Below, in pieces: positions 42,677 to 51,456 of a stretch of 64,000 nucleotides of DNA (positions within the stretch are counted from its first letter, which is position 1; each line of letters opens with the position of its first letter). A model generated the notes under the pieces. That model did not search any database. It was given only the letters and a program-made list of their open reading frames with translations, and had not been told where the DNA came from. The position numbers were made by a program, and so were the translations under genes. Origin of the DNA: UBA1181 sp963648205. Lineage in GTDB: Bacteria; Bacteroidota; Bacteroidia; Bacteroidales; Paludibacteraceae. The stretch is from assembly GCA_963648205.1 (NCBI GenBank), contig CAVJCT010000057.1:1-64000 (forward strand), written 5' to 3'.

Positions 42677-45112
42677 ATGATTACACACCGACTAAAATTG
42701 TGGACGACAGGTGTTGCCCTGCTCGTTGGCCTCTCGCTCTATGCGCAGACGCAGAAGAGTGTCTACATTCCTTCTAATTTTAGAAACGCTTGGGAGGATG
42801 ATTATTGCAACAAAAACGGTCAGAATGGCACTATCAATTCCATCGATGATATGAAGGATGATAGTGAGCGTTGGAGTAAGAACCGCTCTTATCAGACGGA
42901 CAACATTGTTTGTTTCTGGGAGGCTGGTTTCGGTACGGATCCCGAGAAGATGATCAATCCGAACAACACGTCGCAGACTTTCAACTTGAAGACGTTTTTG
43001 GCTGCTTGCGAGGAGATTTTCGACCATCACGTCAACACCTTGCACGCCACTTGGGACGATGGTAAAAACTTGAAGAAATACAAGTTTATGTTCATGCTCA
43101 ACTACACCACTTCTTGGATGGCGTATGGAGGCGGATATGACTATGCCATTGGTGCGATGTGGCTCGATCCTGCGGCTTTGGGTGTGAACTCAACGGCAGA
43201 GTATCCTTATTTCACATTGGCGCATGAGTTGTTCCACTCAATGTCTTACCAATGCTACTCAGACCGTCCGAGCGAAGAGTATCGAGCATTCCAAGACACA
43301 AAAAATGGTGCGTTTTGGGAGCGTTCTGCCAACCACGGTGCTTTGCAGATGTACCCTAACGTAAACGAGGATTTCGCTCGTTACATGTATGCCACTCATT
43401 CTCATTTCCTCAATACGAGAAAGCACTACACCACCTCCTTCTTCCTCGAGAATCTTACGCAGACAGAGGGCGTTTTGGCGTTGGGTGAGTTGTGGAAACG
43501 TAATCTGAAGGACGAGCATCCGATGCAGACGGCTTGCCGTTATTTCTTCGACAATAACCAAGCAAAACTCAACGCTTTCGTGGCAGAGTCGGCTATGAAA
43601 ATGGTTACGTTCAATTTCAATGAGGGCACGAACGGAAGATATTATAAGAGTGTGGTTGATGGACTCTCTTACCCGACGGATGGAACAGGTATCGTGCAGT
43701 TTTTTGACATCATTCAAAAGAAGCACAGAACGATTCTTTACGCTGTTAATGCAGAGAAAAACCACTATGCGATTCGCGACTGTCAAGCACCGCAGGATTA
43801 TGGTTTTAATGCCATCCAGATTTTCCCTACAAATTTGAATGCGGATGGTTCTGCAACGTTCAAGATGCGTTTCCGTGGTCATAATGAGAACGACTCGAAG
43901 GATGCGAATAAGAAATCGGGTTGGGCTTACGGATTCGTAGCCAAGAGAACGGATGGAACGGTTCGCATGGGCAATGTTTATGACAATGCGGATCAGACTA
44001 TTTCATTCACGAAAGAGGCTACGGATAGTGAGGTCTGGCTTGTTGTGGCAGGTGCGCCAACAGAGCATAATTCAGCCCACAACTACTCTTGGGAGGCTGG
44101 CTTGCCGAAATACTACCGCTACCCATACGAGGTATGTTTCGAGAATGCCGTCCCTATGGGATATAATGAAGATTATGAGGGTGCGAAGAGCAACGGTGCG
44201 CCTCACAGCAATGGTGGCGGTTGGGTAGCCTCAACGGCGACAGTCGCTTCGACAGCCTATGTGGGACCAAATGCGAAAGTGTTGGGTTCTGCGACAGTGT
44301 CTGATAATGCGAGAATTGAGGATTACGCTATCGTGAAGGGTGCTGCCAAGGTGTATGGCAATGCGGTTGTGAAGGAGAATGCGATGGTCTTCACCAATGC
44401 TGAGGTCTATGGCGACGCTGTCATTTCGGGTTCTGCTCGTGTTTTCAATGGCAGTAAGGTGTATGGCAACGCCTTTGTTACGGATAACGCTTTCTTGATT
44501 TCCACCGAGGTGAAAGACAATGCGATTTGCTGTGGTAACCTTTGGCAACGTGAGTATGGTTTCTACTACAATACAAGTGGATTCAAGATTGAAGGTACTT
44601 GCGTGGCAGGTGGCGACTGTGAAGATGCTGGAAACTTGAATGATAGCGGTTCTTCTGAGTCGAGTGGAACATTCTTGCAATGGCCTGAGTCGGGTAACAA
44701 TTCTCGTTCAAGACATGATGGTCTTGGTAATTTGTCTGTTGACCAAATCACGACCTTGCGCAACAATTGGAACGACCTCAACCAACGTTTTTCCATCTTA
44801 AATGCTTCTCACACAAGCAATTATGACATCAACTATCCATACAGTTATTTCACGGATGATGAGATGACAGTGGGCGAGAGTGTTGACGAGGGCGAGTTTA
44901 CGGTTACCAATAAAGGATCGTATGTTGCCGTTACAGGAAAAGTGCCAGACGGAACGACCTACAGTGTGATGAATGCGGCAGGCGTCGCAGTTTCTGAGGG
45001 TAATATCTATTCGGCAACTTCTGTTGTGATTCCATCTTCTTGTCAATCAGGCAAATACACTGTGAAGATTCAGAATAGCGACAATTCTTATTGCGAGATT
45101 ATCAGCAAGTAA
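42677..45112 (+). CDS. Secreted DUF6055-like HExxH protein with hexapeptide beta-helix
   Basis: 811 residues with a signal peptide (LSLYAQTQ). Residues about 30-330 resemble the DUF6055 group (related to Svx/AvrXca proteins), with FWEAGFGTDPEKM, AYGGGYDYAIGAMW and the zinc-peptidase signature HELFH starting at residue 183. Residues about 515-630 are a left-handed beta-helix built of hexapeptide repeats (VYGNAVVKENAMVFTNAEVY), normally seen in acyltransferases. The C-terminus has a Cys-containing linker and a beta-sandwich resembling a T9SS sorting domain. The peptidase plus beta-helix combination is unusual. Followed after 27 nt by another secreted protein. Confidence 0.75.
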   Translation: MITHRLKLWTTGVALLVGLSLYAQTQKSVYIPSNFRNAWEDDYCNKNGQNGTINSIDDMKDDSERWSKNRSYQTDNIVCFWEAGFGTDPEKMINPNNTSQTFNLKTFLAACEEIFDHHVNTLHATWDDGKNLKKYKFMFMLNYTTSWMAYGGGYDYAIGAMWLDPAALGVNSTAEYPYFTLAHELFHSMSYQCYSDRPSEEYRAFQDTKNGAFWERSANHGALQMYPNVNEDFARYMYATHSHFLNTRKHYTTSFFLENLTQTEGVLALGELWKRNLKDEHPMQTACRYFFDNNQAKLNAFVAESAMKMVTFNFNEGTNGRYYKSVVDGLSYPTDGTGIVQFFDIIQKKHRTILYAVNAEKNHYAIRDCQAPQDYGFNAIQIFPTNLNADGSATFKMRFRGHNENDSKDANKKSGWAYGFVAKRTDGTVRMGNVYDNADQTISFTKEATDSEVWLVVAGAPTEHNSAHNYSWEAGLPKYYRYPYEVCFENAVPMGYNEDYEGAKSNGAPHSNGGGWVASTATVASTAYVGPNAKVLGSATVSDNARIEDYAIVKGAAKVYGNAVVKENAMVFTNAEVYGDAVISGSARVFNGSKVYGNAFVTDNAFLISTEVKDNAICCGNLWQREYGFYYNTSGFKIEGTCVAGGDCEDAGNLNDSGSSESSGTFLQWPESGNNSRSRHDGLGNLSVDQITTLRNNWNDLNQRFSILNASHTSNYDINYPYSYFTDDEMTVGESVDEGEFTVTNKGSYVAVTGKVPDGTTYSVMNAAGVAVSEGNIYSATSVVIPSSCQSGKYTVKIQNSDNSYCEIISK

Positions 45113-45139
45113 TCGTCTAACTTTTCAAACAGATTTATC

Positions 45140-46339
45140 ATGAAAAAAATAGCATATTCAATACTTGCTGCACTGCTCTTAGGCGCAAGTTCATCGTTCG
45201 CTGCCATACAGTTGAAATGGAATGCGACAGCGAATCAGACAAAATATATTTACTCTATAACTGGTTCTTACTCAGTGAATTGGGGTGATGGTACGACCGA
45301 TTCAAACTTGTCGCACACCTACACAACGGCTGGCAACTATACGGTTGAGATTTCGGGTTCCGTAACGGAGTTTGACCTTCGTGGAGATGGCACAAATGGC
45401 GAGTCGGGTGTGACGGATTTGTCTTTCACCGAGACGGACAAATCGCTCACTACGCTCAATATCTGGGCGAACTCATCGCTCACCAACCTGGATCTTCAAA
45501 ATGCGGTGGTTTTGTCGAAATTGGACATTACTTTATTGCCTATCACGAAGTTAGACCTGTCGAAGAACACGGCGTTGCAATCGCTCGATTTGAAACGTTG
45601 CGCCAGCATTGCCGAATTGGTATTGCCAGAGACATTCCCATCTTTGACAACTGTTGATGCAAACAACAGTTCGCTTCCTGCTTGTCAACTCAATGCGTTG
45701 TTCAAGGCTTTGCCTTCCGCTTCAGGTACAATCTACTCGGTCGGTTGTACGGGTGATGCCACGAGCGACCCAACCATCGCTACCAACAAAGGGTGGACTT
45801 TCGGCAATGGTGGAACTGGTGATGGCTCGGCAGTTTGCGAAACACCACTTTCAGCAGTTACGAATGTCTCATCATCAAAGCAAAGCGACAATTATGTTGT
45901 TTTGTTCGATGGTAGTGAAAGTGCGACTTCCTACTCAGTGAAAGTGATTGCAGAGGGTGCAACCGACTGTGACGCAACATTTTATAACTCAACAAGCGAG
46001 AGTGTGAATGTGCCAAGCAGTGAGGTTGATTTGGAAACATCATCCTACTATGTTTATTCCATCAAAGGAAAGCAATACGTTGAGGCTGGTCCGTTCAAGT
46101 TTAACGAAAGTTCAACAGATAATGCCGAGGTGAAGAATTATACTTGGAAGGTATATGAGGACAATGGTGTTGTCTATGTTTCTGGACTTTCAGCAGGTGC
46201 TAAGGTTACGCTCTACCGTGTGTCGGGTGATGTCGTAGCAACGAAGATTGCCGTGGCTGATGAGGTTCGATTCAATGTTCCTTCTGGTGTTTACCTTGTG
46301 AAGAAGGGTGTGGAGACGGTGAAGGTTGTTGTGAAGTAG
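45140..46339 (+). CDS. Secreted leucine-rich/PKD-like protein with T9SS C-terminal domain
   Basis: 399 residues, signal peptide cut near SSFAA. Early part carries a PKD-like VNWGDGTTDSNLSHTYTTAG, then several leucine-rich repeats (LTNLDLQNAV, ITKLDLSKNTALQSLDL), a short fibronectin-like segment, and a C-terminal beta-sandwich ending VYLVKKGVETVKVVVK like type A T9SS cargo. Probably a surface adhesion or binding protein, and likely co-transcribed with the preceding HExxH protein. Confidence 0.75.
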   Translation: MKKIAYSILAALLLGASSSFAAIQLKWNATANQTKYIYSITGSYSVNWGDGTTDSNLSHTYTTAGNYTVEISGSVTEFDLRGDGTNGESGVTDLSFTETDKSLTTLNIWANSSLTNLDLQNAVVLSKLDITLLPITKLDLSKNTALQSLDLKRCASIAELVLPETFPSLTTVDANNSSLPACQLNALFKALPSASGTIYSVGCTGDATSDPTIATNKGWTFGNGGTGDGSAVCETPLSAVTNVSSSKQSDNYVVLFDGSESATSYSVKVIAEGATDCDATFYNSTSESVNVPSSEVDLETSSYYVYSIKGKQYVEAGPFKFNESSTDNAEVKNYTWKVYEDNGVVYVSGLSAGAKVTLYRVSGDVVATKIAVADEVRFNVPSGVYLVKKGVETVKVVVK

Positions 46340-46362
46340 ACTTCCGATTAATCGTAAAATAG

Positions 46363-46407
46363 AAATCGCAGCGAAAGGGGAGAAAACCTCTTTCGCTGCG
46401 ATTTTTT
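46363..46407. terminator. Bidirectional terminator between convergent gene groups
   Basis: 15-bp perfect arms AAATCGCAGCGAAAG (46363-46377) and CTTTCGCTGCGATTT (46389-46403), with T run after the plus-strand stem. Confidence 0.9.
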
Positions 46408-46424
46408 ATGTGATAAATGTGCGT

Positions 46425-47108
46425 TTAATTTTCCATTCTCGTCATAACCATTTTCAATCCTAATTTAGGATGTTCGATGGTTACGATATCGTCGTTGAAG
46501 ACGGCAGACATACGGGTGATAGAACTTCCGTTCTCGATCATGCGCACCCACTCGCCATCCTTGGCAACGACCAAGTAGTTCGCTCCGCCATCGTCGGCTT
46601 TGAGTCGATAGCCTGCCGAAACGATTGTTTGTCCATCTTCGCCTTTCAGTTCTTTGTGGTGTGCCACTTGATACAAAACACCTTTTATCTTGTTCTTCAG
46701 ATTGAGCATCAAGACGCTTCTGAAGTCTTTCTCTAAAATCTTCAACACCATCTTCTTGTTCATCTGCTCCATGCAACTGTTCACGATGAACTCTGTTTGT
46801 GAGATGGTGAAATCGAACAAGGTCATTCCGAAGGTGGTCATCATCACCATTCTGTAGTGTCCTGGCTTCTCTTCTGTCATACCCAGCACGCCCATCATTG
46901 AATTATCCTTGTAGTCGATCTGCGCTGTGTAGTAGCGAGACTCTGGCAGACTGTCAAAAGCAGGAAGGAGGTTAGAGCGTGGCACGACGACAGAACCTGA
47001 GGGTGTCATTCCCTTGCTACGAAAGAATTTAGGGGTGCAACTTGTTAGTGTCGCACCCATCATAGCCCCCACCATGACAGGCAGGAGAATCATTACTTTT
47101 TTCTTCAA
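46425..47108 (-). CDS. Lipoprotein, DUF3261-like
   Basis: 227 residues with a lipoprotein signal (GATLTSCTPKF). The body (YYTAQIDYKDNSMMGVLGM, GHYRMVMMTTFGMTLFDFT) is beta-rich and resembles DUF3261 lipoproteins that accompany LolA-like carriers in aryl-polyene clusters; this match is tentative. Follows the lolA-like gene by 13 nt and probably works with it at the outer membrane. Confidence 0.55.
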   Translation of the reverse strand: MKKKVMILLPVMVGAMMGATLTSCTPKFFRSKGMTPSGSVVVPRSNLLPAFDSLPESRYYTAQIDYKDNSMMGVLGMTEEKPGHYRMVMMTTFGMTLFDFTISQTEFIVNSCMEQMNKKMVLKILEKDFRSVLMLNLKNKIKGVLYQVAHHKELKGEDGQTIVSAGYRLKADDGGANYLVVAKDGEWVRMIENGSSITRMSAVFNDDIVTIEHPKLGLKMVMTRMEN

Positions 47109-47121
47109 TGTGGCTTATTTT

Positions 47122-47769
47122 TTATCTTACAGAGAAGACAGCGTTCGCGATATGCTTGTTGAATACTTTGTTAGAGAACGTGTATTCGGTGTAATCGTTC
47201 TTCTGTTGACCTTTCTTTAAAGGCTCGATCATCTTCATCTTTTCAACAGAGAAATCCTTCTTGTTCAAGGTCAAGTCAACTTGTTGTGCAAATTTCTGAA
47301 TGTCAGCAGATTGTGGAGTGATTTTCACAATGTAACTGTTGGCATCTTGGAAGAACTCCAATTTGTAGTTGGAACCGATGTTGGCAATGTCGCCACTCAT
47401 ACAAGCGGTGATCACCTTCTTGAGTTCTGCAGCCATAGGGTTGGCAGAAGCGTCCATTGTGTTCTTTTTGCCGTTCATCTCCATCACGAGTTTGTTACCG
47501 TTCATCGTCATGTTTTGTTTGAAAGGCTTTTGGTATTCCAACTTCACTTTGTCGTGTTTCTCGTAGTAGAATTTTCCGCTTGATTTCATGCTGTTAGACA
47601 TTACAGACATATATTTCTCTTGCGTAAAATCGCTCTCAATAGAAGAAACCTTAGAGGCAGCATCCTGCATTTTACTCTTCAAGGCTGCTACGTCGGCAAC
47701 GGCTGTTTGTGCAAATGCCATCGCCATTGATGCCATAAAAGACATCACCAAGACTATTATTTTCTTCAT
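47122..47769 (-). CDS. LolA-like outer-membrane lipoprotein carrier
   Basis: 215 residues with a cleaved signal peptide (SMAMAFAQ), periplasmic. ESDFTQEKYMSVMSNSMKSS and GKFYYEKHDKVKLEYQKPF are typical of the LolA fold (unclosed beta-barrel that shields acyl chains). A TACTTTTG element lies at 47834-47841. Given the neighbouring TAL and FabG genes, it may be a dedicated carrier for an acylated pigment, as in aryl-polyene clusters, instead of the housekeeping LolA. Confidence 0.8.
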   Translation of the reverse strand: MKKIIVLVMSFMASMAMAFAQTAVADVAALKSKMQDAASKVSSIESDFTQEKYMSVMSNSMKSSGKFYYEKHDKVKLEYQKPFKQNMTMNGNKLVMEMNGKKNTMDASANPMAAELKKVITACMSGDIANIGSNYKLEFFQDANSYIVKITPQSADIQKFAQQVDLTLNKKDFSVEKMKMIEPLKKGQQKNDYTEYTFSNKVFNKHIANAVFSVR

Positions 47770-47833
47770 GCTACTTTGTTTTTTCAGGTTTAATTATGTT
47801 CGTCAACGTCTTTTCCCATTGGAAATGATTCGC

Positions 47834-47841
47834 CAAAAGTA
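47834..47841 (-). promoter_or_regulatory. -7 promoter element of the lolA-like gene
   Basis: TACTTTTG on the minus strand, exact TAnnTTTG, 65 nt before the start codon and just downstream of the fabG terminator. Confidence 0.45.
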
Positions 47842-47843
47842 GA

Positions 47844-47880
47844 AAAAAAAAGGTGATACACAAAGCATCACCTTTTTTTT
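47844..47880 (-). terminator. Terminator after fabG-like gene
   Basis: AGGTGAT (47851-47857) and ATCACCT (47867-47873) with eight-base A and T flanks; can act in both directions. Confidence 0.8.
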
Positions 47881-47899
47881 CGTATGTTTTGCCGACAAA

Positions 47900-48628
47900 T
47901 TAAGTGTAAAGTCCACCGTTAACGGCAATGATTTGACCTGTGATATAAGAGGCTGCGTCTGACACCAAGAAGCCTACTGTAGCAGCGATTTCTTCTGGCT
48001 CACCGAAACGCTTCATCGGAATTTGAGCCTTCAAGTTGGCCTCGTCCAAATCGGCAGTCATGTCTGTGCGAACATAGCCTGGAGCCACTGCATTGACGGT
48101 TACGCCCTTGCGAGCCACCTCTTGTGCCAGGGCTTTGGTTGCCGACATAACAGCACCCTTAGCCGCAGAGTAGTTGGTTTGTCCTGGCAATCCCATCTGT
48201 CCTGAAAGAGAGACCATATTGACGATACGGCCGTTCTTCTTCTTCAACATAGGTTGCAATACGGAACGAGTGGTGTACATGAAACCGTTCAAGCTGGTGT
48301 TCAACACCTTCTCCCAGTCTTCGTTGGTCATCCAGATCAATAGACTGTCGCGACGGACACCTGCGTTGTTTACCAAGCACTCGATGTATTCGCCCTCGTG
48401 AGACTCTTGCCAGTCGGTGATTGATTTTTCAACTTCGTCTGCGTTGGCAACGTCGAACTTCATGATTTCACCGTTAGAACCCTTGTCGCGCACCATCTTC
48501 AATGTGTTCAAAGCCTCAGCCTCGTTCGATTGATAGTTGATGATGACGTAATAGCCCATCTCGGCCAATTTTACTGCGCATGCACGACCGATACCGCGCG
48601 ATGCTCCTGTAACTAATGCTACTTTCAT
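47900..48628 (-). CDS. fabG: 3-oxoacyl-ACP reductase (FabG-type SDR)
   Basis: 242 residues. Short-chain dehydrogenase with TGASRGIG cofactor loop, NNAG, catalytic Ser in MVSLSGQMG, YSAAK with Tyr/Lys, and a C-terminal TGQIIAVNGGLYT close to FabG. Reduces beta-ketoacyl-ACP. Lies between TAL-like and LolA-like genes and not with other fab genes, so likely serves a special polyketide/aryl-polyene-like product. It follows the META lipoprotein gene by 20 nt. Confidence 0.88.
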   Translation of the reverse strand: MKVALVTGASRGIGRACAVKLAEMGYYVIINYQSNEAEALNTLKMVRDKGSNGEIMKFDVANADEVEKSITDWQESHEGEYIECLVNNAGVRRDSLLIWMTNEDWEKVLNTSLNGFMYTTRSVLQPMLKKKNGRIVNMVSLSGQMGLPGQTNYSAAKGAVMSATKALAQEVARKGVTVNAVAPGYVRTDMTADLDEANLKAQIPMKRFGEPEEIAATVGFLVSDAASYITGQIIAVNGGLYT

Positions 48629-48648
48629 CTGTAAATATTTTTCTTTGA

Positions 48649-49062
48649 TTATTTCAAAACGAATTTCAGAACAACTTTGTCTCTGCTATCCAACAACTGA
48701 AGAGTGTCGCCTGCAAAGTTGAACGCACGAACGTCCTCCAACGCATCGACATATTTCTGCTCTAAATCACCGTCTAAGCACATCATCCGCGTCATAACTC
48801 CGTTCTCGATTTTGAGACTTGCTCCGTTCTGCTTGAATGGCGCGTTGAGTATGTTACAGCCTGCGTTGCCTTGTGTCTCGCCACTCGATTTGTCGAAGTT
48901 GATGTAAGCTCCATCTTCCTGATAGGCAGGCACTTCGCCACGGATTTCAACGGCACGCCATTCAACGGCATACAATTTTGACTCGTCGACGGCTGCCTTT
49001 TGTGAACCACACGAAATCAATGTTCCTGCGATTGCGAGCAATGCAATGGTCTGTCTCTTCAT
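48649..49062 (-). CDS. META-domain (HslJ-like) lipoprotein
   Basis: 137 residues with a lipoprotein signal (TLISCGSQKAA). The META domain is visible as WRAVEIRGE, YINFDKSSGETQGNAGCN and TRMMCLDGDLEQKY. Members of this family bind ligands or affect stress resistance; role unknown. Encoded between the ammonia-lyase and fabG genes, spaced by 15 and 20 nt, so part of the same transcript. Confidence 0.85.
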   Translation of the reverse strand: MKRQTIALLAIAGTLISCGSQKAAVDESKLYAVEWRAVEIRGEVPAYQEDGAYINFDKSSGETQGNAGCNILNAPFKQNGASLKIENGVMTRMMCLDGDLEQKYVDALEDVRAFNFAGDTLQLLDSRDKVVLKFVLK

Positions 49063-49077
49063 TGTCTTCAGATTTTA

Positions 49078-50643
49078 TTATTCGAGGTCGGTATCAATCA
49101 ACTCGTCTAAGTCCTTCTCTCTCAAGTATTTCTCCATTCTGGCGATGTCTTCATACTTGGTCGTGTCGTCGACGAACTTAGGGAAGAACTCACGAATATC
49201 ATCGTAAATCTCTTTTGAACTTGATGCCAATTTAGATGAAATGTCCAAACAGTCGATGGCTTGAACGATGGACATAAAATGGATGGCCATCACTTGGTAA
49301 GCGTTCTCTACGACACGTTTTGCCAACAATGCAGAGTTTGTTCCCATGCTCACAATGTCTTGATTATCATTGTTGTTAGGAATAGAGTGAACATACATTG
49401 GGTTAGAAAGTGTCTGACATTCGGCAGTCGTTGAAGTGGCAGTGAACTGACAGGCTTGCATACCATAGTTCAATCCCAACACGCCCATATTGACGAATGG
49501 AGGAAGAATGCCGTTGATGCGGTCGTGGTACAAGTAGTTCATCTGACGCTCCATCAACATTGTCATCTTGGTAACGGCAATCTTCAGTTTGTCCATCTCG
49601 AAAGAGACATAGTCGCCGTGGAAGTTACCTCCGTGGTAGACGTTTCTCTCTTCTGCGCAGACGATTGGGTTGTCGGTAGCAGAGTTGACTTCATATTCCA
49701 AAACCTCACTTGTGTTGCGAAGAGTCTCGTAGACAGGACCTAAGATTTGAGGTACGCAACGTAAAGAGTAGTAAGGTTGCACCTTATGTTTGAAAACGGA
49801 TTCTGTATGTCCGCCGTTGTACAATTCCTCTTCACGACTGAGCATGCACTCGCTGTCTTCGCTCCATTCTCTCATTATTTGGGCGATGATGCTTTGACCT
49901 TGTTGATGACGAACGGCGTTCAACGTCTCGTTCATGAAATCGTCGTATGATGAGGCGATCTCGTTGACCATCACAGAGGCGATGATTGCCCAACTAAGTA
50001 AACGATTGGCATCGAAGAAGTTAACCAATCCGATACCTGTCATGAAAGAAGTGCCGTTGGTAACCGAGAGACCCTCGCGGATGTGAATACCCATTGGCTG
50101 GAGTCCTAATTGGTCTAACACCTCTTTCGTAGGTTGGAATTTATCTTTGTAGAACACTTGACCTTCGCCGATGAGGGTGAGAGCCATGTGGGCAAGTTGC
50201 ACCAAATCGCCACTCGCACCTACGCTACCGTGTTCTGGAATAAACGGATAGATATCGTTGTTGATAAATTCGGTGATCAAATTCACCAATTCAGGGTGAA
50301 CACCCGACATACCTTGGATGAAAGTACCGACGCGGGCAATCATCGCTGCTTTGACGTAGATGTTTGGCAACGGTTGGCCAGCACCTGCCGAGTGGCTACG
50401 AATGATGTTGTATTGAAGTTGCTCCCGCTCATCGTCGCTCACACGGTATTGAGCCATCGGACCAAATCCCGTGTTGATTCCGTAGATGACACGATCTTTA
50501 GAAAACGCTTTCAAAAAGTCATAACTCTTCTGCACCTTGTTGAGAATTTCTTTTGTGAACGCCATCTTTCGTCCGCCGTACAAAATCTCTTTGATATCAG
50601 AGAGATAGATATAGTCTAATTTGTCGTTGTTTGAATTGCTCAT
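49078..50643 (-). CDS. Aromatic amino acid (tyrosine) ammonia-lyase, HAL/TAL family
   Basis: 521 residues. The MIO prosthetic group triad Ala143-Ser144-Gly145 is in GSVGASGDLVQLAH; other family boxes are YGINTGFGPMAQYRV, YHGGNFHGDY and SNPMYVHSIPNNNDNQD. The sequence is close to the tyrosine ammonia-lyase of Flavobacterium johnsoniae as I remember it, including the S83-H84 selectivity pair. It would release p-coumarate from tyrosine. No hut genes are nearby; fabG, LolA-like and lipoprotein genes are, which fits a starter-unit enzyme for a flexirubin/aryl-polyene-type product. A histidine ammonia-lyase role remains possible. Confidence 0.87.
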   Translation of the reverse strand: MSNSNNDKLDYIYLSDIKEILYGGRKMAFTKEILNKVQKSYDFLKAFSKDRVIYGINTGFGPMAQYRVSDDEREQLQYNIIRSHSAGAGQPLPNIYVKAAMIARVGTFIQGMSGVHPELVNLITEFINNDIYPFIPEHGSVGASGDLVQLAHMALTLIGEGQVFYKDKFQPTKEVLDQLGLQPMGIHIREGLSVTNGTSFMTGIGLVNFFDANRLLSWAIIASVMVNEIASSYDDFMNETLNAVRHQQGQSIIAQIMREWSEDSECMLSREEELYNGGHTESVFKHKVQPYYSLRCVPQILGPVYETLRNTSEVLEYEVNSATDNPIVCAEERNVYHGGNFHGDYVSFEMDKLKIAVTKMTMLMERQMNYLYHDRINGILPPFVNMGVLGLNYGMQACQFTATSTTAECQTLSNPMYVHSIPNNNDNQDIVSMGTNSALLAKRVVENAYQVMAIHFMSIVQAIDCLDISSKLASSSKEIYDDIREFFPKFVDDTTKYEDIARMEKYLREKDLDELIDTDLE

Positions 50644-50664
50644 TTATTTTCTTTTTAGGTTCTG

Positions 50665-50672
50665 CAAAAGTA
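50665..50672 (-). promoter_or_regulatory. -7 promoter element of the TAL operon
   Basis: TACTTTTG on the minus strand, exact TAnnTTTG, 21 nt before the start codon. Confidence 0.45.
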
Positions 50673-50689
50673 GCAAAAAAAACAAGAAA

Positions 50690-50725
50690 GAAGCCCTTCC
50701 CCACGAATAAGCGAGGAAAGGCTTC
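50690..50725 (-). terminator. Hairpin after the Cys-rich protein gene
   Basis: GAAGCC-rich arms (50715-50725 and 50690-50700 on the minus strand), ending in TTTCTTG, 28 nt after the stop codon. Confidence 0.6.
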
Positions 50726-50752
50726 TATTAATCAAATAAAATCAATACAAAA

Positions 50753-51301
50753 TTACTTCTGCTCTGGTGCTGGACCTTGTGGGCAACCCTTAGGCTCTCC
50801 GGCAGGACATTTAGGTCCGTCTCCCTTAGGGCCTTTGCAATCAGGACGACCTTCTGGACCTTTTGGGCCTCTTGGACGGTCGCACTTAGGACCACGTTTG
50901 CCGCAGCAAGACTTCATGTCGATCAACTGCTTCTGCTCCTCAACTGAGAGGTTGTCGAAATCAGCCCATTTCTGCTCGAACTCTGCCTTTTTAGCAGCTT
51001 GCTCTGCCTCGCGAGCGTCGATTTCTGCCTTACGCTCTTTCAAGAGAGCCTTCTGCTCGTCTACTGAGAGGCTGTCGAATTTAGCCCACTTCTCGAACTG
51101 AGCCTTCTGCTCAGGAGTCATCTCTGGGCATCCTTCAGGACCACGACCCTCTTGGAAAGGGCAACCCTCAGGACCACGAGGCTCGTCTTTACACTCTTTC
51201 TTATCACAAGGTTTGTCACACTTCTTATCGCAGTTGCAACAAGAAGTTGCCACGAATGCGCCCAACACGCATGCTGAAACCAATACTAATAATTTTCTCA
51301 T
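50753..51301 (-). CDS. Secreted Cys/Gly/Pro-rich repeat protein, unknown function
   Basis: 182 residues from the ATG at 51301. A signal peptide ends in FVATSCCNC, so lipidation is possible. It is followed by CDKKCDKPCDKKECKDEP, two segments of collagen-like GPEG/GPKG composition, and a central helical part with two related units (FDSLSVDEQKALL and FDNLSVEEQKQLI). High cysteine content suggests metal binding or disulphide cross-linking. I do not recognise the family. Confidence 0.7.
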   Translation of the reverse strand: MRKLLVLVSACVLGAFVATSCCNCDKKCDKPCDKKECKDEPRGPEGCPFQEGRGPEGCPEMTPEQKAQFEKWAKFDSLSVDEQKALLKERKAEIDAREAEQAAKKAEFEQKWADFDNLSVEEQKQLIDMKSCCGKRGPKCDRPRGPKGPEGRPDCKGPKGDGPKCPAGEPKGCPQGPAPEQK

Positions 51302-51456
51302 ATTGATATAATTTTTGAATGAATAAAAAGCGGACTCGAAACCGAATCCGATAAGCAAACGTACAAAAATGCTTGTTATTTTATAGGGGTATAGACTAAA
51401 AGAGAAGAAATAACGACAAATAAGGACGTATTTCGCATTTTTCTACTTCTCGCTTT

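Noticed and set aside
49078..50643. Histidine ammonia-lyase of the hut pathway
   Set aside because: No hutU, hutI or ftcD nearby, and the sequence is closer to Flavobacterium tyrosine ammonia-lyase; the SH pair alone does not decide.
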